From Flavobacteriaceae bacterium CP2B (GTDB taxonomy: Bacteria > Bacteroidota > Bacteroidia > Flavobacteriales > Flavobacteriaceae), in contig LXTR01000008.1 of the NCBI GenBank assembly GCA_001683825.1, forward strand, positions 62,001 to 126,000: a stretch of 64,000 bases of DNA. Direction: 5' to 3'. A program made the translations under genes and the position numbers. Of this stretch, positions 17,672 to 27,949 are shown one piece after another (position 1 is the stretch's first letter; each line of letters opens with the position of its first letter). Below the pieces are notes generated by a model. That model was not told where the DNA came from, made no database searches, and saw only the letters and a list, made by a program, of their open reading frames with translations.

Positions 17672-18577
17672 ATGATTAAACGCACCCTCTTTTTCGGCAA
17701 CCCAGCCTATCTAAGTACCCGAAATGAACAACTGGTAGTCAGTTTTCCGGAGGAAAACAAGAAGGAAGCCACCATACCCATTGAGGATTTAGGCTATGTG
17801 GTCCTGGAAGACCCGCAGATCACTGTCACCAACGGACTTATCAGAAAACTGGTCGAAAATAAAACGGCCATTATTACCTGCGACCAGCAACACCTGCCCT
17901 GTTCGCTGCTGCAGCCATTGGTGGGGCATACCGAGCAAACCGAGCGGATGCGGCACCAGCTCAACGCCAGCCAACCACTTAAAAAAAACCTGTGGCAGCA
18001 AACCGTACAGGCCAAAATTGATAATCAGGCCGGGCATCTGCTCAGGCGTGGAAAAAATGCCCTGAAGCTGAAAAGGTGGATAAAAGAGGTGAGAAGCGGG
18101 GATGCCCATAACCATGAGGCTATCGCGGCGGCCTATTATTTTCAATCCTTGTTTTCGGATATAGCGGGGTTTAGCCGCAACCAGAAGGGGGTGCCCCCCA
18201 ACAACCTGCTCAATTATGGCTATGCCATATTGCGGGCGGTGACCGCCAGGGCCCTGGTCAGCAGCGGCATGCTGCCCTCTGTGGGTATCTACCACCGCAA
18301 CAAATACAATGCCTTTTGCCTGGCTGATGATGTGATGGAGCCCTACAGGCCCTTTGTGGATGCTTTGGTTTATGAAATGGTGGAAACCGGTGGGCAAATC
18401 ACAGACCTGAACACCAACCTTAAAAGCGAATTGCTCGGGATTCCTGCCATGGATGTGGTGATAGACGGCAAACAAAGCCCGTTGATGAATGCCATGAGTC
18501 GCACCACCAATAGCCTGTACGAGTGTTTCTTGGGCAGCAGCCGTAAAATCTTATATCCGGAACTTCAATCCCAGTGA
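17672..18577 (+). CDS. cas1: Cas1 spacer-integration endonuclease
   Basis: The 301-residue protein matches type II Cas1. The N-terminal beta domain begins IKRTLFFGNPAYLSTRNEQL, and the metal-binding triad is E149 (HNHEAIAAAYYF), H208 (VGIYHRN) and E223 (DVMEPYRPFVD). With Cas2 it should integrate new spacers at the leader end of the array. Its start lies four bases after the cas9 stop. Base composition is closer to the core genes than that of cas9. No truncation is seen. Confidence 0.96.
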   Translation: MIKRTLFFGNPAYLSTRNEQLVVSFPEENKKEATIPIEDLGYVVLEDPQITVTNGLIRKLVENKTAIITCDQQHLPCSLLQPLVGHTEQTERMRHQLNASQPLKKNLWQQTVQAKIDNQAGHLLRRGKNALKLKRWIKEVRSGDAHNHEAIAAAYYFQSLFSDIAGFSRNQKGVPPNNLLNYGYAILRAVTARALVSSGMLPSVGIYHRNKYNAFCLADDVMEPYRPFVDALVYEMVETGGQITDLNTNLKSELLGIPAMDVVIDGKQSPLMNAMSRTTNSLYECFLGSSRKILYPELQSQ

Positions 18578-18597
18578 TTCCCTTCCTAAAAGGGTAA

Positions 18598-18963
<366 letters not shown>

Positions 18964-19072
18964 GAACCTTAAAAGCCAGACCGGAACATGGTGGGGAAGA
19001 TGTGTGAGCCCCCTTTTTTAATTCCTGCAACCATGCATAAAAAACAGGATACCAACTTTTTAGGGAAGGTAT

Positions 19073-22000
19073 CCTGTGAATCATCCATAAAATTATAGAA
19101 CTGAAAGCAATTCACAACCAGAGGATGAACTTACCCTGAAAGCCCGTACCTGTGAATCATCCATAAAATTATAGAACTGAAAGCAATTCACAACATCAGT
19201 AGCCGTGGCCGGGGTGATAGTCTCCCTGTGAATCATCCATAAAATTATAGAACTGAAAGCAATTCACAACTCCGTCAGTCGTTGGTAGAGGGGTTATCAA
19301 CCTGTGAATCATCCATAAAATTATAGAACTGAAAGCAATTCACAACACAGAAAGCTAGGTACGGCAAACATGTACACCTGTGAATCATCCATAAAATTAT
19401 AGAACTGAAAGCAATTCACAACTTACAATGCAAAAAGCCCTCTACGGCTTTACCTGTGAATCATCCATAAAATTATAGAACTGAAAGCAATTCACAACCT
19501 TCTCGGTGCCTATATGCAGCAATTCGGTCCTGTGAATCATCCATAAAATTATAGAACTGAAAGCAATTCACAACAGTCTAACCCCAACTTCAGGGCCACA
19601 TGGTCCTGTGAATCATCCATAAAATTATAGAACTGAAAGCAATTCACAACGATATCTGCCTTTACTAACTGCTGCTGATCCCTGTGAATCATCCATAAAA
19701 TTATAGAACTGAAAGCAATTCACAACTGATGTTCATCCGGGTAGATCTTCTTCGGCCCTGTGAATCATCCATAAAATTATAGAACTGAAAGCAATTCACA
19801 ACGGTCAACGCTAAATCCAAAGTCCATGCCGCCTGTGAATCATCCATAAAATTATAGAACTGAAAGCAATTCACAACCGCCTTCGCTTCTTTCCTCCGTA
19901 GTGAGGCCTGTGAATCATCCATAAAATTATAGAACTGAAAGCAATTCACAACTGTCCTGCGGGGTGCCGCTGGTAGTCGTCCCCTGTGAATCATCCATAA
20001 AATTATAGAACTGAAAGCAATTCACAACTGGGCTGTCGAGAATGTTGTCCCATACTACCTGTGAATCATCCATAAAATTATAGAACTGAAAGCAATTCAC
20101 AACAAACCCCGATGGCTTCTTCAAATGTCTTGACCTGTGAATCATCCATAAAATTATAGAACTGAAAGCAATTCACAACGCCTCGAGGTTCTTGATTTTA
20201 AGACTTTCACCTGTGAATCATCCATAAAATTATAGAACTGAAAGCAATTCACAACTCCCTGCCAGCACGATACGTCATTACCGAACCTGTGAATCATCCA
20301 TAAAATTATAGAACTGAAAGCAATTCACAACGTGGCTGTAATCAGCTTTTGAAATTTCCCTCCTGTGAATCATCCATAAAATTATAGAACTGAAAGCAAT
20401 TCACAACTGATGACCTGGAAGAACCTTCATTGATAATCCTGTGAATCATCCATAAAATTATAGAACTGAAAGCAATTCACAACAGGGTGCCTTTCCCCTC
20501 CTTGGACCTGGCACCTGTGAATCATCCATAAAATTATAGAACTGAAAGCAATTCACAACCTGCTGCACCACCTCAAAGACATCTATCCCCCTGTGAATCA
20601 TCCATAAAATTATAGAACTGAAAGCAATTCACAACGTTAGTTTGTTTTGTTGTTTAGTAATTCCGCCTGTGAATCATCCATAAAATTATAGAACTGAAAG
20701 CAATTCACAACAGCTTGGGCAAGAACCCGCCGGAAAACATGCCTGTGAATCATCCATAAAATTATAGAACTGAAAGCAATTCACAACTGTCTTCCGGCTC
20801 TTCCAGAACGATGCCGTCCTGTGAATCATCCATAAAATTATAGAACTGAAAGCAATTCACAACCACTTCTGAAAGATCAAATCCGTAACGGGCCTGTGAA
20901 TCATCCATAAAATTATAGAACTGAAAGCAATTCACAACCAGTTCATCTACAAGCCCGGGAAATACCGTCCTGTGAATCATCCATAAAATTATAGAACTGA
21001 AAGCAATTCACAACTTTGATAGGAGGTAAGAAATATAATCCTCCCTGTGAATCATCCATAAAATTATAGAACTGAAAGCAATTCACAACGCTAGTTACGT
21101 CAATGGCCGAGAATACCCCCCTGTGAATCATCCATAAAATTATAGAACTGAAAGCAATTCACAACAGGTGCGGTATCGTGTTAAGCAGGGTAGTCCCTGT
21201 GAATCATCCATAAAATTATAGAACTGAAAGCAATTCACAACATTCGAGCGATTGATTGCAAAGATCAAGGGCCTGTGAATCATCCATAAAATTATAGAAC
21301 TGAAAGCAATTCACAACTGATCTGGCTTTATTGGTACGAGAGAACAACCTGTGAATCATCCATAAAATTATAGAACTGAAAGCAATTCACAACCAAATGT
21401 TGATGGGTTGTTCTCATCTATATCCTGTGAATCATCCATAAAATTATAGAACTGAAAGCAATTCACAACTATTAACGTTTAGCGAAAATGAAGAAAAAAC
21501 CTGTGAATCATCCATAAAATTATAGAACTGAAAGCAATTCACAACTGCTTTTAACGTTTACCGGGATAAGGCGCCCCTGTGAATCATCCATAAAATTATA
21601 GAACTGAAAGCAATTCACAACGGCTAGGCGCGCGGCGATCTCACCTTTATGCCTGTGAATCATCCATAAAATTATAGAACTGAAAGCAATTCACAACCAA
21701 AATGGGAACTATTAACGCCCCGTATTTCCTGTGAATCATCCATAAAATTATAGAACTGAAAGCAATTCACAACAATTGGGGAGTAGGCAAGGCGGGGGGT
21801 ATACCTGTGAATCATCCATAAAATTATAGAACTGAAAGCAATTCACAACACGCTTACGACATACATTCACGGAATTGGCCTGTGAATCATCCATAAAATT
21901 ATAGAACTGAAAGCAATTCACAACCTAATGCTTGTGTTTTCGGCCTTTAGTGCTCCTGTGAATCATCCATAAAATTATAGAACTGAAAGCAATTCACAAC

Positions 22001-22684
22001 AATATCTTCAAGTTTAACTTAGCGGTATCACCTGTGAATCATCCATAAAATTATAGAACTGAAAGCAATTCACAACATGATCATATATGCAGCCTCTATA
22101 AGCGGCCCTGTGAATCATCCATAAAATTATAGAACTGAAAGCAATTCACAACTAATGTCTTGTCCAGTTCCAAAGCGTATGCCCTGTGAATCATCCATAA
22201 AATTATAGAACTGAAAGCAATTCACAACATCTCATTAATATCCCCCTTCAGATCAGTACCTGTGAATCATCCATAAAATTATAGAACTGAAAGCAATTCA
22301 CAACTTCCGGCGCTGGGGTAATATTATTTTTGAGCCTGTGAATCATCCATAAAATTATAGAACTGAAAGCAATTCACAACTATATCGATGAGCAAGAAAA
22401 AAACCCTTAGCCTGTGAATCATCCATAAAATTATAGAACTGAAAGCAATTCACAACCCGAGGATGAACTTACCCTGAAAGCCCGTACCTGTGAATCATCC
22501 ATAAAATTATAGAACTGAAAGCAATTCACAACTGAACCAACCGCTATCCATTGAATGTTGCCCCTGTGAATCATCCATAAAATTATAGAACTGAAAGCAA
22601 TTCACAACGTGTATATGGTCTATTGTTAACTTATATTGCCTGTGAATCATCCATAAAATTATAGAACTGAAAGCAATTCACAAC
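19073..22684 (-). CRISPR. type II-C CRISPR array: 48 repeats of 46 bp, 47 spacers of about 30 bp
   Basis: On the crRNA (minus) strand each repeat begins GTTGTGAATTGCTTTCAG and ends GGATGATTCACAGG. All 48 copies look identical, with no degenerate terminal repeat. The ends are weakly inverted (TGTGAAT and ATTCACA). Spacers are 29-31 bases, mostly 30. The period is about 76. Spacer 1 (19119-19148) and spacer 45 (22457-22486) are the same except for one base. The strand follows from the tracrRNA anti-repeat and the Bacteroidota II-C repeat form. The leader should then lie to the right of 22684. Each repeat carries a promoter-like TTG-N19-TAATTTTA pointing into the next spacer. Translated frames across the array are artefacts. 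Confidence 0.99.
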
Positions 22685-23057
22685 ACTCCCCCGGAGGTTA
22701 TGCGACCCTGTAACGGCCGCTTTATATGTTCAATTCAATTTCGGTGATATCAATTTGAAGCACCCTTCTAGATTTGCTAAATTGGGATACACCCAGGCCA
22801 AAGCAGGTGGCGGAAGGGCTCGGGTCAAATCTCTGCAGGCACATCCCCTTGGGCCCTTTTTTCATTTCTCCTGGGAGCGAAAATAAAAGACCCCGTCTTT
22901 TGTAGTTGGCCGTACTGAAGTGGAGCAAGCTCGCTTCAGTGTTCGGTGGCCGTTGTAGTCGACAGTTGTATGATATATCCTGTACAAAAGAAAAGAGTTA
23001 TGGCAGGTGGCGAAGGACTCGCTTCATCCCCTTTTCTGAATTACCCGATATTCATGA
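22685..23057. repeat. right flank of the array: leader side, direct repeat copy and mosaic repeats
   Basis: No gene is seen. The first bases should contain the leader. The right copy of the module-flanking direct repeat is at 22702-22756. A diverged copy of the mosaic unit found after the tRNA-Asp lies at 22808-22902 (GGGTC, CTGCAGG, TTGGGCCC, imperfect hairpin, CCCCGTCTTTT). A fragment, GCAGGTGGCGAAGGACTCG, lies at 23003-23021. A further small inverted repeat (ACTGAAG...CTTCAGT) lies at about 22914-22941. Confidence 0.65.
22702..22756 (+). repeat. right copy of the ~55-bp direct repeat bracketing the CRISPR-Cas module
   Basis: Same orientation as 13298-13353. GTAACGGCCGCTTTATA and TTTCGGTGATATCAATTT are exact in both copies, while about a dozen bases between them differ. 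It starts 17 bases after the last CRISPR repeat. Confidence 0.75.
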
Positions 23058-25391
23058 TCAGTTGGTTACTTTAATCTCTGTAAGTTCCGTATTCCATGAT
23101 TCTTTCCAGTCTCCCTGATTTTTCAGGTATTCAATTACTTCTGACCGTGCCATGTGGGTTTCTCTTTTTATTTCATTGAAAAGCTCACGAAATTCCGGTT
23201 TTGATTCAAAGGCATGGAATTTGGAACTTTTTAAGCTTCCGAATAATCCGAAACGATTTCTGTTTTCGAAATAAATTTCGTGGACTTCATCCAAAAATGC
23301 TTCTATATTGTTTTGAAGATAGAAGCATTCCATGCGTTGGAATTTTTTATGATTAATAGTGGGTAATCCACTATCGTAATACTTGTGTATCTTGAAATGG
23401 GCACATAAATAGTCAGCATATTTGAGCGCCTGAGATTCATTACCTTCTTCCCTTAGAATTTCAATATATGTTCTGACGGGCGTAATATGCAATGTTTTAA
23501 AGTCCCTTACATTTAACAGCCCTTTATCTATTACTTCGAACAAATCGGAGAATTCCCCCAGCAATATTTCTTTCGCTTTATGGAATTCACCTTGCAAATA
23601 GTAAATTCTGGCCATCCGGGTAGCAACCACTTCTTTGTTAAGGTCTTTGTCCCTCGACCATATTTCAGTAAGAGCAAAGGCATCTTCATAGCGCTTCTCA
23701 ATGAGGTGAAGATGAAGGGTAGGTTCATAGGTGTACAGTGGGTTGTCAGGAAACCTCAGTTTTATCAATTCTACATACCCCTTTGCTATGGGCAAAAGGT
23801 CTAAGTCTGTGGCCAGGAGTGAGCCCCAATACAAATAGCCAAATTCGTAGGGATTCTCAATCAAGGCTTTATGAAGAAACTTATAAGCAGAAATAAGACT
23901 GCCATGTGGTTTGTCAGCTTGCATAATCGCATTAAAATACCTCGCTCCTACATGGCGGGGATCGTCCTTTAAAGCCTCCTCTATAAGCGCAATCCCTTTT
24001 TTATATTCTCCTTTATCCCAAAAATAATCCCTGGCTAGAATTGTCTTGTAAAAAGGGTTTAGGGGATCCAGGTCAACCGCATTCTCAAGATGCCTGTGCG
24101 ACAATTCGTTTTGTCGGATCTTCCCAAACAACTGATATAGTCGATAATTGCTTCTCGCATCATTGGGCTTAATTTTCAAAACTTTTCGAAATCCATCAAT
24201 AATCTTTGAGGAATCTTTGTCCAAATCTCCGATTTTGTATTCATAATCAGCCATAGCGAACAAAACCTCAGGGCTTTCTGGACTCAACTCAAAGGCTTTC
24301 AGGATGTTGATGCGCATCAACTTATCCCTGTCCTCCCTGCTCAAAGTGCCATAGTAGTGCTTCTGACCATATAAGAAAGACAATTCGGAATAGGCCTCTG
24401 CAAAATTGGGATCCAAACTCACCGCCGTTTCAAGAAGCTTAATTGCCTCGTCAATGGATTCGTCCTTGCGAATCTCTCCCAATTGCATTGCCCTTACATA
24501 AAGTTCAAAGGCCTTGAAACTCAATGTTCGTTTTCGACTTTCCGGGGATTCCAGATTCCTGGCCAACGATATTTTTAAATGTTGCGCTACCCTTTCTGCA
24601 ATGTGCCCCTGTACGTCAAAGAAATCATCAAATTGTTCTTCGAACGCCTCGGACCATAGTTGATAACCCGTTGTAATATCTATTAACTTCACCGTTGCCT
24701 TGAGTCTGTTTTTATCACACCAAAGAGAACCGTCAATCACATAACTTACGCCAAGTTTTTTACCAATTTCATCGATACCATTGTTCTTATCAACTTTAAA
24801 TGACGATGAAGCCGTGATTACCTTTAAGGTGCCTAGATTACTTAGGTTATTAATTATTTCATCTGCTACGGCATTGGCCAGGAAGGAATTTGTGGAATCC
24901 GTACCCAAATGATCAAATTTCAGGACAGCCAGAGATTTTTCATCATTCGTTTTGTGCTCCTTGTTCACCGAAAGAATCCAGAAGGAAGCCATCACTATCA
25001 CTGCCCCAATATTTAGGGGTATCAGCCATTTCCTGGATTTATTGGCGATATAATATTCTTTTTGGACAGGTTCTACAATTGGTTCACTTGGAGGACAACC
25101 ATAATATTCTTTGTAACATGTGGAAAAATAGGTTGGACTATTAAATCCAACCATATAGGCAATTTCTCCTATGGAATAATTTTTGGTACGTAGCAATTTG
25201 GCCGCCTCTTCCAACCGAATTTCACGTATAAACCGACTGACAGAACTACTCCTGGATTTCTTTATTCTTCGATATAATTCGGACCTGGACATTCCCAGTT
25301 CCTTGGCCAGTATGGATACCCCAAATTGTGCATTCTGCAGGTTGTCCAAAACCACCTGTTTCGCTTTGGAAATAAATTCTTCAGAATGCAT
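23058..25391 (-). CDS. membrane-anchored regulator: N-terminal AraC-type HTH, TolB-like domain, TPR repeats
   Basis: The 777-residue protein has an AraC/XylS-type helix-turn-helix at about 7-104 (FGVSILAKELGMSRSELYRR and YSIGEIAYMVGFNSPTYFST), one membrane helix at about 122-141, a TolB/FlgO-like domain at about 150-270 (SLAVLKFDHLGTDSTNSFLA, GVSYVIDGSL, DITTGYQLWSEAFEEQFDD) and then many TPR units up to about residue 560. The DNA-binding part would be cytoplasmic and the TPR part periplasmic, so it may read an envelope signal and switch genes directly. AraC domains usually sit at the C-terminus, so this order is unusual in general, although flavobacteria have several such proteins. It is divergent from the lipoprotein gene at 25646, a likely target. 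Confidence 0.85.
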   Translation of the reverse strand: MHSEEFISKAKQVVLDNLQNAQFGVSILAKELGMSRSELYRRIKKSRSSSVSRFIREIRLEEAAKLLRTKNYSIGEIAYMVGFNSPTYFSTCYKEYYGCPPSEPIVEPVQKEYYIANKSRKWLIPLNIGAVIVMASFWILSVNKEHKTNDEKSLAVLKFDHLGTDSTNSFLANAVADEIINNLSNLGTLKVITASSSFKVDKNNGIDEIGKKLGVSYVIDGSLWCDKNRLKATVKLIDITTGYQLWSEAFEEQFDDFFDVQGHIAERVAQHLKISLARNLESPESRKRTLSFKAFELYVRAMQLGEIRKDESIDEAIKLLETAVSLDPNFAEAYSELSFLYGQKHYYGTLSREDRDKLMRINILKAFELSPESPEVLFAMADYEYKIGDLDKDSSKIIDGFRKVLKIKPNDARSNYRLYQLFGKIRQNELSHRHLENAVDLDPLNPFYKTILARDYFWDKGEYKKGIALIEEALKDDPRHVGARYFNAIMQADKPHGSLISAYKFLHKALIENPYEFGYLYWGSLLATDLDLLPIAKGYVELIKLRFPDNPLYTYEPTLHLHLIEKRYEDAFALTEIWSRDKDLNKEVVATRMARIYYLQGEFHKAKEILLGEFSDLFEVIDKGLLNVRDFKTLHITPVRTYIEILREEGNESQALKYADYLCAHFKIHKYYDSGLPTINHKKFQRMECFYLQNNIEAFLDEVHEIYFENRNRFGLFGSLKSSKFHAFESKPEFRELFNEIKRETHMARSEVIEYLKNQGDWKESWNTELTEIKVTN

Positions 25392-25645
25392 CGAAAAATG
25401 GGACTTTCAGGGTGTTTTTTAAGTGGGAATAACCATTGTAATGATACAAAGTACTAAAAGGAGTAGCAACTGGCATTTGTAATTCCAGAACCGCCTTATG
25501 TTCAAATTTGCACCATCTAAAATGGATATTGAAACATAGTTTAAGGAATTAAACAATTTCTTAACTCATTCCAAACATAGTTGAATGTGAATCCCAAACA
25601 AGATAGTGAACTTTATTTAAGTGTCTAACCTTTAAAGCCTTAATC

Positions 25646-26371
25646 ATGAAAAAGAGATCGATCATTGTAGTATTTTCACTGTTTTTGGTTTTCTCATGTT
25701 CCAAGATTGAACAAGATGAGATACCTGACTTCGAAAGCCGAAAGGAACTAACAGAGCCTCAAGATGAAAAATTACAAACGCCCAGCCCAATCGCACAAAT
25801 TTTGTCAGATCAGGGGGGAAGAAAGGCGCTTGAAAACTTATTCACTTCAAGGGAAACCGACAAGCATAAAAAAAATGGGATAGTTTTCATAAAAAATGGC
25901 GCTGACCCGGTTGCTTGTAGTGTAAGTGGTGACTATTTGGTCTGCGTATATGAAATAGAGGATGGTTTTTACAGGTCTCCTATCGACGTTCGCATTCTTC
26001 CAAATGGTCAAGCCCAATTCATTGCCAGGTCCCGGGACTTCGCAGTTGAAATATATGAGCTGCCTTCCTTTGAACTGATCTATTCCAATCTTTGTATGGA
26101 TGAATTTCAGGGGTACTTGTTCATTCATGTTATGGGAACCTATAAACTGGTGACAGATGACCCTTACTATGATTTTGAGTATTATACCTATGATGAACCT
26201 TCGACTGACAATATCATGTGGTTGACAGCAAAGGTAACCGACGGGGTTCGAAATTTGGATATAGACAATCTTACGTTTGATTGCGTAGAACCTACTTCAA
26301 CCAAGAGGGTGTGGGTTACAAGTATCATCAAGAAAAATGGAGAGGAAATATTTAAGCTTAACGGATTGTAA
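25646..26371 (+). CDS. lipoprotein of unknown function
   Basis: The 241-residue product has a clear lipoprotein signal (MKKRSIIVVFSLFLVFSCSK) with Cys18 as the lipid site. The mature part begins with an acidic linker (EQDEIPDFESRKELTEPQDE) and then has hydrophilic beta-like sequence (GIVFIKNGADPVACSVSGDY, LPNGQAQFIARSRDFAVEIY). The C-terminal half resembles all-beta proteins, but I recognise no family. It is divergent from the AraC/TPR regulator and has its own terminator, so it is a single-gene unit perhaps controlled by that regulator. Confidence 0.75.
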   Translation: MKKRSIIVVFSLFLVFSCSKIEQDEIPDFESRKELTEPQDEKLQTPSPIAQILSDQGGRKALENLFTSRETDKHKKNGIVFIKNGADPVACSVSGDYLVCVYEIEDGFYRSPIDVRILPNGQAQFIARSRDFAVEIYELPSFELIYSNLCMDEFQGYLFIHVMGTYKLVTDDPYYDFEYYTYDEPSTDNIMWLTAKVTDGVRNLDIDNLTFDCVEPTSTKRVWVTSIIKKNGEEIFKLNGL

Positions 26372-26400
26372 TTTCGAAAAGCTAATGTAATCACCAACAA

Positions 26401-26434
26401 AAAAAGCATCTTCCCAAGGGCAGGTGCTTTTTGA
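26401..26434 (+). terminator. rho-independent terminator after the lipoprotein gene
   Basis: AAAAAGCA (26401-26408) pairs with TGCTTTTT, with an inner C-C-C/GGG stem, so the hairpin ends in a T run. The A run on the left means it could also work in the other direction. Confidence 0.75.
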
Positions 26435-27051
26435 CTTTAAGACACGTGAGCCAAATTAATTTCTTCTGTTAAATTATATTGAAGTAAATAGGTTAAATAA
26501 TTCCAAATATTTTGCGCCACGCTACCCTTAATTATCTTTTAATCCGAGCAACGATCTTAAAGAATACGCTTTAGTCGCACCCCCCCCCAATAACGAGCGG
26601 CTGAATATAGAAAGACGGTATTTATCGCCTTTTGGCAGCTTCCATCAATCTAATGAGCTCAATTCATCGCGGCTGAAAATATGATATGCCTCCACATTTT
26701 TTTCCTCCCCGTTCATCAACATAAAATACCGGCTTTAAGGATTTGATTGAAGATCATTTTACCAAACACAGGTATAGTATTAGCCTCTAGGCAGGGTCTT
26801 AGCAAGGTCCAATCATGGTTTCAATAGGGTTTGAAGGCGAATTCAATTAAGAGGGTCAATGGGGGGCTAGATAGGATCTTTTAGAATAGGCTCCTAAAAT
26901 GGGGCTCTGAACCCCTCCTGGGTTTTAAGTTATGTTGTTTACTGCAGGAATAAAGCAGGGAAGTTGAGACCGTACTTAAGCGCTTTTTGTATATCTGAAT
27001 CTTCCATCGAAATTGTGGTTATGATTATTGATAATCGATTCTCAATACTTC
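26435..27051. other. gene-free stretch with dispersed repeat copy 6
   Basis: No gene is visible. At about 26899-26965 lies a diverged plus-strand copy of the dispersed repeat (GAACCCCTCCTGGGTTTTAA, then CTGCAGGAATAAAGCAGGG). The rest is A+T-rich with no structure I can name, except a run of ten C at about 26580. Confidence 0.55.
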
Positions 27052-27597
27052 TTATTTTCCGAATGTATATTCCGTGTGGATGTCCCAGGTGTCCCCATTG
27101 TGTTTTAATATGTACAGACTTGAGGCTGTAAAACTTCCATTAAAATTGCGTTCCCTGAACAATGGCCAGGCAGCCTGGAAATCAACTTCCCCCAGGTCGC
27201 GGGTGGCTATCGTCATATGGGGGTGAAAGGGCCTTGCCCTGGGCCGCACTGGCAGCAGCTGCGTTGCTGATAGTACGGCTCCCAACCGCGCTTCCAACGT
27301 GACCACAGGGGTGTGGTCCTCGATCCTGATAAAGACCACCCGCGTTGAAAAGTGATCAAAATCCTTAAGCGTTACCATGAAAGGATGCTGCAGGCCGGCA
27401 ACATGGCGCAGGGTTGCCTCAAGCTCATCACGCCGGTCCCGCGCTAGGCGAAAAGGCCCTTGCAGCGTAATGTGGGCCGGTGCTTTCAGGGCATGCCCGG
27501 CCCCGAATTTCCGTTGCATTTCCCACTTAAGGGCACGCACCTGCTCCCGCAGCGGCGGGGGAGGGACAAGGGCGATCAAATACAGGTCGGTATCCAC
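27052..27597 (-). CDS. 2H phosphoesterase (2'-5' RNA ligase/LigT-like)
   Basis: The 181-residue protein has the two defining HxTx motifs: HITLQGPF at about 42-49 and HMTIATRDL at about 127-135. These histidines hydrolyse or form 2',3'-cyclic or 2'-5' phosphodiester bonds in RNA or nucleotides. The size and the spacing of the motifs match the YjcG/ThpR-like group. The start is GTG. In this phylum it is usually of unknown substrate. It is a single gene facing leftwards, with no obvious link to ppk1, which is divergent from it. Confidence 0.85.
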   Translation of the reverse strand: MDTDLYLIALVPPPPLREQVRALKWEMQRKFGAGHALKAPAHITLQGPFRLARDRRDELEATLRHVAGLQHPFMVTLKDFDHFSTRVVFIRIEDHTPVVTLEARLGAVLSATQLLPVRPRARPFHPHMTIATRDLGEVDFQAAWPLFRERNFNGSFTASSLYILKHNGDTWDIHTEYTFGK

Positions 27598-27949
27598 AGT
27601 TTTTTATCCGAAATATAGGGATTATGCCATAAAATTGGCCCGGGGAAACCTGCCTTCGGCCATGGCTTCCATTATTCTGGCAAGTGGGGGTATTTCCCTG
27701 CACCGGGCGGGGGCTCGATAAGCGCTCGCCCGCAGGTTGGGCCTTTGAGAGCTGGCTGCAAAAGCCCGTGTGTGTTCCCTGTAAACCTTTGACAGGGATA
27801 TCGACCATGAACCCATGCCTGTTTCATTTCACAGGGAGAACCCTGGATTTTACACGCATGCGCCCTGCAGTCATCCGGGTGCCAAGAAGTTGGATATCCA
27901 TAGCGTAATATAACGATCAGTTAACCTGGCGGCAGACAAATTACATGGA
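27598..27949. other. intergenic stretch between the 2H phosphoesterase and ppk1
   Basis: I see no gene, repeat copy or clear promoter in these 352 bases. It should contain the promoters of both divergent genes. Its composition is G+C-rich. Confidence 0.4.

Noticed and set aside
18964-19072. Possible csn2 or cas4 gene after cas2
   Set aside because: Only about 110 bases lie between cas2 and the array and no fourth cas gene fits, which supports subtype II-C rather than II-A or II-B.
19073-22684. Several open frames across the CRISPR array with a repeating peptide (VVNCFQFYNFMDDSQ)
   Set aside because: They are translations of the 46-base repeats in frames kept open by chance by the ~76-base period. 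No start context or conserved protein is present.
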